37,725 nt of DNA from Mnemiopsis leidyi (Eukaryota > Ctenophora > Tentaculata > Lobata > Bolinopsidae), in the NCBI GenBank assembly GCA_000226015.1, contig JH153507.1:143970-181694 (forward strand), written 5' to 3'. Numbering within the stretch: position 1 is the first letter of the stretch; each line of letters opens with the position of its first letter. Positions 23,606 to 34,641 of the stretch are shown here, piece by piece. The position numbers and the translations under genes were made by a program. The notes below the pieces were generated by a model. The model searched no databases, was not told the DNA's origin, and saw only the letters and a list, made by a program, of their open reading frames with translations.

Positions 23606-25664
23606 CTATAATTCCGACTTACGAAGAGTATTGTAAGGGCATTTGAAGCATGAACGCTTTTGTGACAACTCATGCATTCCTTTTCTGACTTCAACCTTTC
23701 CATACTGCTTTGCTGCGTACCGGTTTAAAAGTCTATAAAGATAGCAATAAATGTCTGATGGTTTGAGTTCAGTGCGGACAAAGTGTCTTGCATTTTCCGA
23801 GATTATGTGAGCGAGGTGGTCGTTCTCTTGAGCCCAGTTTAATCGCTGTATCAAGTTGTTGAGGTTGTGATTAAAGGGAACATAATGCACCCAGGGTTCG
23901 ATGTCTGCATAAAAGTGTTCATAGAAGAATGAGTCCTGAAATAAATTGATTTATTGGTATGTACTCAATCAACGTCATGATTGGAATAGTTCAAATTAGA
24001 TAAATTTAATTCATAGAATATTATAATTTGTATCCATTGCATATAGAAAACTCATTATTTGATTTCTTTATGAATTTATTGTTGACTTGTCTCTTACATT
24101 TGGTTCCAACAACTTCATTCTACTTCACTGCTTAGCAGTAAGTCAGAGTCAATTTAAAACTCAGCTTTAACTTCTAGTGTCCAATGCCTTAGTTAAAAAT
24201 CATTTTACAAGATATTTTACCTGTTTGAATAGCACACTTGGTCCTCCTAGAACAAACGGTACCCTATAGGCTGAAACCATTCCATCCACTGAAATCTGAT
24301 ATTTGTATTCGAAGAACTCTCTGAAAGGTATTTTTGGTACAATGTCACCATACATGGTCGGAACATGCTTAAAGAAGAGAGCTTGAGTTAGTTTTGCATC
24401 TATCTTCTCAGGATAACTGATCGACAATCTGCACAAGTCCAGCCTTTGTTCTCTTGAGTCTCTTCCTCTCCAAAAACCCATTGGAATCTTGTCTTTCCAA
24501 TCTGGACCAATCTTCCCCTGAATGTTTTGAATGTCCACATCAGACTTGTGCATTGATTTCAACACTGCATCTGTGAGTTCATAACTTGGCATGGCTATGT
24601 CAGCGCTGTCTCTGGAACCTCCAAAGGACAAAATCGGCATTGGATTAACTTTGCTCTTTTCTATTGGACTATCTCTAAGGTTCACAAAAAATTCCATATC
24701 AGGAAGATTGACTTTGGCCATTAAAGACAGAAGCATTTCGTCAAACTTTCTATTCAGTCCAGTATGCTCTCCTGAATTTGAAATTGATCAATAATTACAA
24801 CATTTTCGCTTAAATATAGTTATCGGTTTTTAAGTTGGTAGAACAATGAAATTTTTAATGAAAAATCCATGCTCACATTGAAATATGCTTTACCTATCAT
24901 TCTAGAGTAAACTCTATTGTCCTTGATCACATAATGTCCCAAATGGTAGTGGCTGTCAAATTTTTTATGCGCTTGGGTCGCTAAATCTACCACAGAGATG
25001 TCCTTGAATTGATCGATATCTTTATCAATCTGAAAAAATCGTGTTAAGATTGCATTTTAGGAAATTATTGTTGGTACATAAATTTTAAAAGTTACACAGT
25101 TTCCAGTAGACATTTTTTTTCAAATATGCATCTCTGTACCTGAGTATAGTTGTCCTTGCACTGCAAAGTTTCTGTCCACTCTGCTGTATCAGGTTCACTA
25201 CAGGCGCAGCCCTCGTGAAACAGGGGTCCTTGAATACGATAAGGAGAACCTGCCACATGAGCTCCAGACTTCAACTTTACATCTACAGTAAGGTCGTCTA
25301 CCTCCTCGAAAAGACGTATCCGAGCCAAATAAACCCCACTCTGTCGGTCTATGATGTCTGTCCAGGCTCTCACCTTGTGCTGTCCATCATCCTTGCTGAC
25401 AGACACTTTGAACACACTTCCCAGGGACACAGTGAAGTTGTGTCCATCCGAATCTACTGCTTGTATGTAAAAGTAGCGCACAGGCATGTGAAAACCTGGA
25501 GAAAGCCCAGGACCCCAGAACTTCGACTGGTCTGGACAAAGCTTGCGCGTTGAACTTGCACCCCCAAGGTGTATCTTTGGGTCGTTTGATCCGAGGGTGT
25601 GGTCAAGTTTTATCTCCGTAGATTGTAAAAGAGGTATTAGAAGGATTAGAAGGAGGGAGAACAT
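23606..25664 (-). CDS. POGLUT2: POGLUT2/3-like protein O-glucosyltransferase (KDELC)
   Basis: Minus strand, four exons: 25664-25140, 25029-24894, 24771-24221 and 23935-23606 (phases 0, 1, 0). They give 513 aa, close to human KDELC1 (about 500). Order: signal peptide 1-15 (MFSLLLILLIPLLQS), a filamin-type Ig domain about 20-150 (FYIQAVDSDGHNFT, GVYLARIRLFE, HVAGSPYRI), then a CAP10/GT90 glucosyltransferase domain with DMEFFVNLRD, PILSFGGSRD, MGFWRGRDSREQRLDLC, YKYQISVDGMVSAYRVP and FYEHFYADIEPWVHY. The C-terminus KSEL is a KDEL-type retrieval signal, so the enzyme acts in the ER lumen, where this family glucosylates EGF repeats such as those of Notch. Whether it is the POGLUT2 or POGLUT3 orthologue, or ancestral to both, cannot be told. 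Confidence 0.93.
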
Positions 25665-26407
25665 TGCTACGTCACAACACCACGCCTCTGCCTATTGCAA
25701 TTGAAAACTTTCTTGAGTATTTCTAGTTATACGATATCTAACATTTAAACTGTCTATAAAGTCAAAAACAGTTTAAGCCACTCATCAAAACATATGCCAA
25801 GATAACAGGTATCAATTAAAATAAGATGTGACATATAGTACCTATTCATCAACGTGTCATTCTTACATAAAAGTATAAACAATTATATGCTGTTCCCGTA
25901 GAATTAGATACAACATTTCGAAGGTACAAACTCGGTGTCGCAAAAAGTGCAAACATAACTGCTCAGTGATGGTGGAGAAAGTGAGCGAGAGGGAGGTGGA
26001 GGAACGTTAGGTACACTCGATAACATGTAGCAGCCTCCATCCCATGAGGCGGCAGCCTGTACTCGTGTACTGTCCAGTACCACATGATACGTCATCATTT
26101 GTACATCATCTCTCCTGATAATGAAGTTAGGTTTTCCACGGTACGGCCGGACGTTACTCTATACTATGTATTATAACTTATGTCGTGAACTTTGATAATT
26201 GGTGTTCTGAAGATCTGACAAAGCATATTGATGCTGTTGGATGTACTGTTAGGTGTACTCAGAACTGGGATGTGATATATCAGGATAACTTATTTCCTGT
26301 GTTGTTGTGCAATATACACTTAAGCTCACAATGCATTTATATTAGGCGCCTAAGTGAAATTAAGACGTCCAGCAACACAAGTAAAAGGTACCTGGTGAAA
26401 TGTGAAG
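25665..26407. promoter_or_regulatory. Divergent promoter region
   Basis: About 740 bases separate the head-to-head starts of the POGLUT2-like gene (-) and TMEM70-superfamily gene A (+), so both promoters must lie here unless 5' exons are farther off. A purine-rich block GAGAAAGTGAGCGAGAGGGAGGTGGAGG lies near 25975-26002. I see no clear TATA box. An open frame from 26185 reads through in another phase and is not used. Confidence 0.4.
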
Positions 26408-27563
26408 ATGCTGTGCCAGACACTGATAGTGCCCAGCTCCAGACATATCCAGACACTGATAGTGCCCAGCTCCAGACATATCCAGACACTGATAGTGCCA
26501 AGCTCCAGACATATCCAGACACTGATAGTGCCCAGCTCCAGACATATCCAGACACTTTCTCGACTGCACACCAAACTCTCTGTCAGATGTATCTCCTACA
26601 CCATCCCTGTTCTCAGCGGTTTGTATTTTTCAAGTTAGAGTTTACTCGAAGTCAAAATAAGTTTTACAATCCTTTTCTATTTTGATGTTTTTTTAAGACT
26701 TCTTTACTATAGTTTGATAATCATGTGTTATTTCAGCTAAACCGGGAACACCAAAACCTTTAAAGAAAACTGCCAACAAACTCGCTGAAAATGAAACTTC
26801 TGATAGACGAATTCTTCTTTTCAAACGGAAAAGGAATTACTGGCAATTGTTCAGGCTTACTGGCTTATCAATGTGGCTATTAGGCAAGTCTTAGCAGTTT
26901 TTCTCACATTTCAGTATTTTCAATTTTTAGACCATGCCGTTATCATTTTTAATCTATAGTATACTGTAGCAAAGGATTGTTATATGATAATTAGAGTATG
27001 ATAACTGGTATGTTAATTTTGTTTCCACAGGCGTGCCTCTAGCAATTAACTTCCTGGACCTGGGATGGGACTTCAAAATTCCAAAGTTTATGCTTGCCTC
27101 GGGGGCTTTCTTCTTCATCGCGTGGTATGCAGCGGCCATCACAATCTGGACACGACAAGTCCGACACTTGGAGTACTCTCCCCTCCACAAGAGACTGTAC
27201 TTTACCACTATTGGAGCTTCAGGCAGACCGGTTACTAACAGTTTCAGACAGGGGGAAGTGGCCTTCAATGATTCTGTCTCTGAAACCGAGAGTGGGTTAT
27301 TGTTTATAATTTTCTACTGGTTTTAGATCTAGTTCTGGCATTGATACCGACGATTATATTTGCATAATTGTATTGAAATCTGAATTTCTCCGGTACTTGA
27401 CATTCAACCCCTTCTAGGAGTATATTTGAAGATTTTAAACAAAGAGTACGTTCTCCAACTAAACAAGGGAGAACTTTTTAATGAAGACCTCCTCTGGAAA
27501 CTGGTTGGGAGGAAAGACTTCGATGATAGACCGTTAGATCAACGATTACCACGCGAGAAATAA
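26408..27563 (+). CDS. TMEM70-superfamily mitochondrial protein A
   Basis: Four exons, 26408-26618, 26737-26883, 27031-27291 and 27418-27563 (all phase 1), give 254 aa. Residues 5-48 are four copies of the 11-mer TLIVPSSRHIQ, followed by RLHTKLSVRCISY; this Arg/Ser-rich start looks like a mitochondrial leader. Then come RRILLFKRKRNYW, membrane segment 1 (about 105-127), membrane segment 2 (about 137-158, MLASGAFFFIAWYAAAITIW), a basic strand region with GRPVTNSFRQGEVAF, and the C-terminal box NEDLLWKLVGRKDF. This layout is that of TMEM186/TMEM223/TMEM70, inner-membrane factors for respiratory complex assembly; TMEM186 (complex I) is the nearest fit by eye. Intron 2 has a GC donor (G|GCAAGT). 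The start ATG at 26408 is the first in this frame after an upstream ATG-TGA. Confidence 0.75.
26415..26556. repeat. 33-base minisatellite in coding exon
   Basis: Four tandem copies of a 33-base unit beginning CACTGATAGTGCCCAGCTCC, nearly identical (one C-to-A change in the third), at 26421-26552. The unit is a multiple of three and open in several frames on both strands. In the used frame it encodes TLIVPSSRHIQ. Confidence 0.95.
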
Positions 27564-27937
27564 CTGTAGAAAATTTTGAGGGGACGTTGTGTTAGCATTG
27601 TTCTGCCACGTTGGCAGAACTATTCAGGGTTTAAGTTCCTAATTGAGAGGTCTTCTTTGTTCCTCTGTTACTTACTGTGTGTCACTTTTTATTTAGATAT
27701 TTTCACCTTTTTGGCTTTTTGATGCTTAAGATTTGATGTGTAGGTACCTACCTGATCAAAGAGCTTCCTAATAATTGTGTCTTGTGTCGTAACATTGGTT
27801 CTTTCTATCGCTCTGAGAGTTGAATCTATAAGAGAAATATTTTTTGTTTTGAAAATCACATGATTGATCTGATACCCATTAAATAATCCAGGCTTCGGTA
27901 TAATCATAAACATTTTAATTTTAGCAGTGAAATAACT
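27564..27937. other. Intergenic, gene A to NOP16
   Basis: 374 bases. GCCACGTTGGCA-like inverted words (TTCTGCCACGTTGGCAGAA) form a perfect short hairpin at about 27601-27619, just after gene A. The acceptor ACATTTTAATTTTAG ends at 27924, 13 bases before the NOP16 start. Confidence 0.5.
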
Positions 27938-28462
27938 ATGGTAACAGTACGAGGAAAACAGCGTAACAAACGACGAGGAACCATCAGGAAGACCAACTAC
28001 GGGAAAATCCGAAAGAAGGAGTACAACAAGAAACACCGCGTGGTCATCACTAACGACATCGTTCGAGCGAACTGGGACAAAAATAAAACCGTCAAAGAAA
28101 ACTTTTCAGGGCTGGGTCTGGTGTCGGACCCTAACGCTAATTATAGGACAACTCACCACAAGAAACCCTCGGAGGAAATCGAAGTTGAGTTTGCGGATGT
28201 AGCTGAGTACGCCGAGACAGAAGTGGTGAAAAAGTTGGAGGAACAATCTAAAGACGGGGCTCCAGTTATCAGACATTTTTCTCCGGCAGAGTCCGAACTG
28301 TGGGACGGTCTGGTGAGGGATCACGGGAGTGATTACAAAGCCATGGCCAGGGATAAGAGAAACACTCATCAGCACACACCCAAACAGATCAAGCGTAAAA
28401 TAGAGAGTTATCTGACTTTCAAAAATTCGGGTTATAAAACTAAAATGGGTTGTGTTGGTTGA
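27938..28462 (+). CDS. NOP16: NOP16 nucleolar ribosome-biogenesis protein
   Basis: A single exon, 174 aa (human NOP16: 178). NOP16 is a small basic nucleolar factor in early 60S ribosomal subunit assembly. The protein shows the family order: a Lys/Arg-rich start (RGKQRNKRRG), IVRANWDKNKTVKENFSGLGLVSDPN, a variable acidic middle, then DHGSDYKAMARDKRNTHQHTPKQIKRKI and a short tail. The initiator ATG is 13 bases after an acceptor-like TTTTAG and has G at +4. It sits between genes A and B on the same strand. Confidence 0.95.
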   Translation: MVTVRGKQRNKRRGTIRKTNYGKIRKKEYNKKHRVVITNDIVRANWDKNKTVKENFSGLGLVSDPNANYRTTHHKKPSEEIEVEFADVAEYAETEVVKKLEEQSKDGAPVIRHFSPAESELWDGLVRDHGSDYKAMARDKRNTHQHTPKQIKRKIESYLTFKNSGYKTKMGCVG

Positions 28463-28928
28463 AACTTGTTTTTCGTTTACAATTTTCAGAAGGGCTCTTT
28501 TCTAAGTTATTTCCGTTTAAAATATTAAGATGATTTTTGCTTTTCGGTTTAAGACTCTTTGAGCAATTTTTCGGTGATGTCAGATTTTAGCAATATTATT
28601 TATGCAAAATTAACTTCGCGTGCATTGACCAGGGCACTTATAATAACTTAAGATCGTATTCTGATATGATTGCACTTTAAATCAAGTGTTGAAATAATCT
28701 CAGTTAAAGAACCGAATCTCATCAATTTTCTTTGCTGTCCTTACTTCGTTTTATATATTGGAAAATTTAAAGCGCAATGAATATACATTTCAACTTTCAA
28801 AGTTCAAATTTTCGTTATCAAAACTTTGAAATGTACTACTGCAATTCCACTTTAAGCTTAATAATATAACATAAACCAGTACTGCACTACCTACACCTTT
28901 TAAAGTTCTAAGAAGCCACCTCGCTCTT
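28463..28928. other. Intergenic, NOP16 to gene B
   Basis: AT-rich, with no feature I can support. The small minus-strand frame at 28790-28975 overlaps the start of gene B and is not real. Confidence 0.4.
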
Positions 28929-30545
28929 ATGGTCTGTTTGGCAGCTCTGCGACAAAGTGGTGTCAGACTCCACACTCTACTTCGTAATCGAGATCACGTG
29001 ACATCCTGTCTTAATGCACGGTGCTTCTCAATTCCGTCTGGACACAGTTCACATGATAAATTTATACGGGGAACTTCGTCTCAGTGTTTCTCCACTTCTA
29101 CTTCGGGTACTTAGCACTTACTTTTAATTTGTCTGTTCTACAAATTCTTACGTGAGCGCAAGTTTGTTAATCATATAATATCATCTGTAAAACTGGTGGA
29201 TACGAGATAGCATGATAATCTAAATTTCTGATCGGCTGGCCTTGCTCATGATGATAATTACAGGAAAGTCGAAGCCGCAGTCGAGCAAGGAAAAGAAGAA
29301 GAAAAAGGACGTGATATTATTGTACAAGGAGAAGCGAGAAAAGTGTCCTCTCTACTTGGCGTTCTTTACCGGCCTACCCCTTACAGGTTGGTAGTAGTAG
29401 AGATTAAACTCAACGGGCGATGCGCGTCTAGAATTTCAGGCCAGAAATGCGTGACAGCACGTGATGGCCGCGACAGTAGGTTATCAACCTACAAGATTAA
29501 ACGAGCTTCGAGCTTACCACTATATCAGTTCTTATCGTAACATTACAAAGCAATCAACTAGGAACTTGCACAGCGCACTTACTAAAGTATTAACGTCTTG
29601 TATTTGAGAAGTTGTGAACATTTTTCTTTAAAAGGAGGTGTCGCAAATTCAGTTTACCCTGTGACATCTGTAGCCTAAAACATATGATAATTGGACATGC
29701 TTTAAAACGCTCTCCTTTAAACATCATGCCCCGAAAAATTTAGTTTTCTCCCTAAATAGTATATTCATTTTCTAATGCGATATTCTCCTATTCTCAAACG
29801 TACCTCGTCCCGCAGTGATCGTGTCCGGGGTGGTTCCCTACCTCCTCACCATGGTCGGTGAAGCTTATCCCGACATGGGACTAGGGTACATGTTAAATGT
29901 AGCTATCCCTGCTTCCATACCCCTCGGTTTTTACTGTCTCGTTATTATATGGGGTCTAAGGTTGGTTATAACTCTGATTTCTGTTTGCGCTGCTTTATTT
30001 TTGACTAATTTTCTAAAACTTTGTCCTTTATGAAACGAAATTCTATTGACATAACCGCTTACCGCAGGTAATGCAGTAAATACTTTTGTGACGAAGTAAA
30101 GACTTTAGGAGATCTAATGTTGATCAATTTATTTCTAACTTCCCAATCTTGACCAACAGATTTCCCTGGAAGATGGAGCTTACGAAAGACATGATGGTGC
30201 GTTTTCACATAATCAGATGGCCGGGGTACAAGTCAAGTGTCCTGGTAGATCCTAGTAGAATGTGGATTCACAGGGAAAATAAAAGTTGGTGCAATTTAAA
30301 TCGTCTGAACCCGTTTCTTAGTTTTAAAGTTTAAATATTCCCATAGATAGGAATAAGTCAATAGCCGTTCACTTTAATCATCAAGAGTTCCCAAAATGTG
30401 ACCTTGAATATTTTCAGAGGTGTACTCTATCGCAAAATCAGAAATCCTTATCAACTACACATTGAATAAGAAGTGGGGAACCATTGAGCGGAGAGATATT
30501 TTGGATAAGCTTTTCGGAAAATCTGACTTCAAAAAGACAATTTGA
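28929..30545 (+). CDS. TMEM70-superfamily protein B (TMEM186-like)
   Basis: Five exons, 28929-29106, 29264-29386, 29816-29960, 30160-30284 and 30418-30545 (phases 1, 1, 2, 1), give 232 aa. The first 59 residues, rich in Arg, Ser and Leu with almost no acidic residues, are a likely mitochondrial leader. Then come a Lys-rich patch, DVILLYKEKREK, membrane segment 1 (about 86-112), segment 2 (about 128-148), the strand region MVRFHIIRWPGYKSSVLVDP and the C-terminal box RRDILDKLFGKSDF. The post-segment-2 layout resembles TMEM186, a complex I assembly factor. Intron 2 contains an inverted copy of the GC-rich repeat of 1-1320. The phase-2 intron splitting the Arg codon after segment 2 is shared with C and D. 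Confidence 0.78.
29414..29493 (-). repeat. Inverted copy of GC-rich hairpin repeat
   Basis: The reverse complement matches 186-263 closely: GTAGGTTGATAACCTAC, GTCGCGGCCATCACG, GCTGTCACGCATTTC, AATTCTAGACGCGCATCGCCCG. It also has the GGCC inserted block seen in the copy at 809. It lies wholly inside intron 2 of gene B, so it has been mobile in this genome. One end coincides with the hairpin. Confidence 0.85.
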
Positions 30546-30917
30546 AAAAAATTTGATTGTTTATTAATAATTGTGTATTTTTATATGAAGTTCCCGGGCT
30601 GTCTTATGAGTTGTTTTGATTGTTGAGGTGATTTGGTTTTTAAAGTTTTGACCATGATGCAAATTGTGTTGCATAGCATAGGTTTCTCTGCTTTTCAAAT
30701 TGTCGGTTGAAACTGAATAATTATTGGTTTATACTTTATTTGATTGCAAAGAATGGAAGTTGTTTTTTTCCGTAAACCTGTTTTATTCTCTAGCTCTTAG
30801 ACATGATGCAAATACCATCTTATGTCAATCCTTCTGAATCATGAGAAATTGAATTGCCGTTTTGCGTGATCGTGCGATGTTGCCGCTAAACTGACAGTAA
30901 AACTCCACTCTGCAGGA
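30546..30917. other. Intergenic, gene B to zinc-finger gene
   Basis: AT-rich; the two flanking genes share the same strand. CACTCTGCAG ending at 30915 is an acceptor two bases before the next start codon. Confidence 0.45.
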
Positions 30918-32009
30918 ATGAACTTATTGACACAATGTATGGACGGATTAAGCTCTACTAACACTGCTGCTGCTGAAGATTTCATCCTTCGCTCCGGCTA
31001 CGCCTCCACAACCGAGAACGCAACCCTGTATAACGCCACGGCTCAACCAAGCGTCTACCTACCATCTATCGACCACTACTCCATCGCACCTAACGGCGGT
31101 TTACTCCACAAGAACGGTCCTTTCAAGTGCGAGAAGTGCCCTGCTGTGTTTATGTTGGAGGTTTTCTTCCAGCTACACGCCAAGAAGCACGCAGAACAAG
31201 AGCGCGCAATGGAAGCGCAAGCAGCCAACGTAAAGCCACACAAGTCAAGCAAGTCAGGGAAGAAGAGGCACAAGCACCGAAACCAAACTGCAGGGGATCC
31301 GGTACAGGGACTGTTTTGTAGACGATGTAGGATAACCGCTCCTACATTTGACGAGCTGCTCCGACACATGTCCCAACACAGCTCATCCAAGGAGCCGAGC
31401 CAGTGTGGGAACTGTGATTACGTCACCATGAACAGAGGGAACTTTAAGCGACACATCATGACACACGGGAACATCCGTCCTTACAAGTGCCACATGTGCC
31501 CCTTTTCCGCGTCCCAGAAGACCCACCTGACGAAGCACATGAAGTACCATTGTGGAAGCCGGGAGTTCCAGTGCGAACTGTGCAGCTACAACTGCTCTGA
31601 CAAAGCAAACTTCAACCGACACAAAAACTTACACCCAGCGTCCAACTGTAACAGCAGCACTTCCATCGCGCCCCCTAACACCATGGTCCGGCAAGGTCCC
31701 AACAACAGCAGTACCAATAACGGACACTGCAACAACACCATGGCACAACTTTCCACCAAACAGGATCCCTCCTGTACAACCACACAGACCGCCACCACTC
31801 TCACCGACCACATGAACCAGGTTGTTGCCATGACAACGGCGGACGTTGCCATGGCAGCGGACATTGCCATGACGACACGAGATGTAATGTCCCGACAGCT
31901 GGACATTACCAGACTTTTCAAGAATGTCGGACAAGACTTGTCCCAAGAAACCGGGGGTGTAGATCCCATGATAAGCATGGTGGCCGCTCCTAGAAACGGT
32001 CCAAGTTAA
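30918..32009 (+). CDS. Five-finger C2H2 zinc-finger protein, REST-like fingers
   Basis: 363 aa in one coding exon directly after an acceptor (CTCTGCAG|GAATG). It is probably a nuclear DNA-binding regulator. Five C2H2 fingers lie at about 71-91, 134-154, 163-183, 191-211 and 219-239, each C-x2-C-x12-H-x3-H. Fingers 3-5 are consecutive with short linkers. RPYKCHMCPFSASQKTHLTK and CELCSYNCSDKANFNRH strongly resemble the finger style of REST and related factors (CPYSSSQKTHLTRH). Between fingers 1 and 2 is a Lys/His-rich stretch (SKSGKKRHKHR), a likely nuclear signal. After finger 5 the protein is Asn/Thr/Ala-rich and low complexity, with a repeated (D)VAMAADIAMTT. Codon use is more GC-rich than in its neighbours. 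A second exon upstream may add residues; the DNA target is unknown. Confidence 0.85.
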   Translation: MNLLTQCMDGLSSTNTAAAEDFILRSGYASTTENATLYNATAQPSVYLPSIDHYSIAPNGGLLHKNGPFKCEKCPAVFMLEVFFQLHAKKHAEQERAMEAQAANVKPHKSSKSGKKRHKHRNQTAGDPVQGLFCRRCRITAPTFDELLRHMSQHSSSKEPSQCGNCDYVTMNRGNFKRHIMTHGNIRPYKCHMCPFSASQKTHLTKHMKYHCGSREFQCELCSYNCSDKANFNRHKNLHPASNCNSSTSIAPPNTMVRQGPNNSSTNNGHCNNTMAQLSTKQDPSCTTTQTATTLTDHMNQVVAMTTADVAMAADIAMTTRDVMSRQLDITRLFKNVGQDLSQETGGVDPMISMVAAPRNGPS

Positions 32010-32835
32010 TATTGAGATGGAGTTGTGGCAACGTCCATCATGCTTATATAACCTTACCTTTGTCCTGAGATGATGTTTGCACTTCGATAATATCTAGATC
32101 TTGTTTTCTGATCATGGATTTGAGATGCTCAAACTTCCGCTATTGGAATCATCGCTGTAGCTATAAAATGATATTATATTGTCGAAGCTATGTTATACAA
32201 TTATAATGCAGATAAGTGCACTATTGCTCCGCTGAACAAACCAAAGACAAATGACGAGACTAACAGCTTAACAGAACGAGAATAATTTTTGAGACAATCT
32301 ATCTCATTATCTACTGAAATTTTATTTTAAGCAAATTTTGCTGATACAAGTCGATATGAGGTTCCAGTGGATTATAATTAACTTATTTTTTGTTTTCTTA
32401 GTAGAGTAATAAGAAACTATTGCAGCCATTTGTTACACAATGTGTACAAACGATAACGAAATTATTATTCCCGCTCAAAGCTTACTAGAGCAAATTAGTT
32501 TCCTAGTATCTATAATCTATATCGCTGACAAGCATATCCCTAGAATTGTCATCAAAAGTATTGAATACTTCGCTGTAGGGCCTTTAGTAATCATCGTGTA
32601 GACATCTCTACCTTTTCACAACTGATTATCTATCTAATTAATATGATATGATCTTATGATGTATTATCTTCACATTTTATGCTACATAACTTGTATCATC
32701 TATTTTAACACTTTGCGTTTGTTTTACTCCCTTAGATCCAATCCAACTACTTAACTAAAACAAGAAATATTAAAAAGCCCATGATCGAATTAATTTTCTT
32801 CAAAATTGCGTGTTTATGGATGTGCACTGCTATAC
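32010..32835. other. Intergenic, zinc-finger gene to gene C
   Basis: About 825 bases of AT-rich DNA. I see no gene, repeat with borders or RNA. Confidence 0.4.
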
Positions 32836-34323
32836 ATGATTTCAATGATAACCCCCCTCGCTAGCACAATGATATGTACCCGACTACTCACCAGAAAACC
32901 TAGACCCAATCTCACTGCTCTCAGAAGTAACCTCACCTCGCTTCGTAACCTCGCTACTCGACCTCGAAAGGACTTCAAGGGAAATGTCGTGCTGTACCAG
33001 ATGAAGTGGGACAAGCCCTGGGTGTTTGGGGCGGTGGGAACTGGCTTGACTAGCCTGGGGGTTGCTGGTACATTCGTCGTTCAGCAGATGATAAAAGGTT
33101 ATGTCTTTACTCACAATATTCTGCAGGAACTTCTGCTGTCTATGTTGTGTTGTTAGAATGTTAGATGTTTGCTTTCAACACAGCTTTCTCAGAGTGCGCA
33201 TCTTAATTAGAAGCTTTGCAGCTAAAATTTTCCCAGCAGTAGATTTCAGGCTGGTGAGAAATTGTAGTGCTGTTCGACTTATCTGCTGTGTATCATATTA
33301 CTCACGTAATCTTGTAACACTGCTGTAGTTGTAATCTTGCCATCTTGCCACGCCGGGGCCATGTTCAAGCTAAATATTTCAACATCAAAGAAGTGAAGAT
33401 AAACCTGATCATTTCTCATCGCTGTAGTAACAACTTTACTTATATCCTGGTTTTTCAGTTCACCTAGGAGAGGATTCACTTCGTTGGAGATTGGGATTTG
33501 TAACGGCATGTACTGCAGCTCTTATCGCCTTTAACATGTTCGCCTTAAGGTCCGTCTTGACTTACTAGGTACATAGTTATCACATTCCGTTACTACATTT
33601 TTTCTGATTCTTTAGAGTGGGGTACAAAAGTTTTACAGTTTACTCGCAAAAACGTCTGATCTTTTGTTTGATAGTTTTGTAATCTAACTGATGAGATCAA
33701 CACAGAAAACAATAAGACATGATCCGCTCGCAGGACGACAGCTAAACTTCAATACAACGGAACGTTAAACAAACTAGAACTTACAAGAGTGGGTGCTTGC
33801 GGGATAAGACAAACCGTACATCTGACACCGAGATTGGGAACTGTCACATTCGTCGAGCGTGGTATGTTTTTATAACTTGTTCATACTTCATACTCACCCT
33901 GGCCATCTCACTAACTTCTTACGATAGATGGACGTCTCTACTATGTGACATCGTTACTCGAAATTGATTGGTTGTATGATGTATCTGGTTTGTCATTGGT
34001 TCATCAGGATTTCATGATGGAAAAAATTTCCGACTCCTCCCCAAAAATATCGGATATCCATGCCAGACATAATATTTTTTTGGTTTTGATCACGTAACTA
34101 AATTCTTGTCAATTAGATTTCGTGATCAATCAACTTTACCTCTTGGTCCTCCAATCCATGATCAATAGATACGATTATTAGTAATCAGACGCTTATTTCA
34201 GAAAACAAGCTGGTGGTAAAGCACCCTGACTCCCGATTTTCTCACTCTCTTAACTTGAGATTGGGTGATCTTTATAACGAGCAGCTCTATGAGAAACTGT
34301 TTGGTAGCATTAATGAAAGATGA
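32836..34323 (+). CDS. TMEM70-superfamily protein C (TMEM223-like)
   Basis: Four exons, 32836-33097, 33459-33549, 33734-33861 and 34202-34323 (phases 1, 2, 1), give 200 aa, the size of TMEM223 (about 200). The leader is strongly basic (CTRLLTRKPRPNL ... SLRNLATRPRKD), a typical mitochondrial presequence. GNVVLYQMKWDKPWVFGAVG matches the DVLLFE... start of the TMEM223 domain. Membrane segments lie at about 59-82 and 97-117 (WRLGFVTACTAALIAF). Then follow strands with CGIRQTVHLTPRLGTVTF and the C-terminal box NEQLYEKLFG. Human TMEM223 is an inner-membrane factor for COX1 translation and complex IV assembly. The start may instead be one of the in-frame ATGs at 32845 or 32869; an upstream non-ATG extension is unlikely. 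Confidence 0.8.
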
Positions 34324-34641
34324 CAGACGCGGACGACAGTTTTTATATGATCATTTTGGCAGTTGTTGTCCATAATTCAATTGAAGGGGATCTTTTTGTC
34401 CCCGTAGTAATTTATTGTAAATTGGAGGTGTGACCTGTTTTGGTTGAATTTGTTTCACAAATATTCAAATAGTTTTAACCTATATTTGCGCTTTAAATTT
34501 GTCAATAGCTGCTACCGAACTCATTTCGAATCCAACATTTACGATTTTTCTTGGTATTAGACTCTTATTTAAAGCTTTAAAAGCATAAAAGGCGTCAGCA
34601 ACCATCTTTTTGAGTTCTAACTCCTCTCTTTAACTAGTCGA
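34324..34641. other. Intergenic, gene C to gene D
   Basis: 318 bases. It ends with an acceptor-like CTCTCTTTAACTAG four bases before the start codon of gene D. Confidence 0.45.

Noticed and set aside
26337..26574. Three open frames on the minus strand with WICLELGTISV-type repeats
   Set aside because: They arise from the 33-base minisatellite being open in all frames; the + strand frame joins in phase to the next exon with recognisable domains.
26185..26685. 166-codon + strand frame with PDTDSAQLQTY repeats
   Set aside because: It overlaps gene A exon 1 in another phase and has no splice continuation; the other frame gives a mitochondrial-type leader joined to the domain.
31076..31978. Minus-strand and frame-shifted ORFs over the zinc-finger gene
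   Set aside because: Shadows of the real frame, which carries five intact C2H2 fingers.
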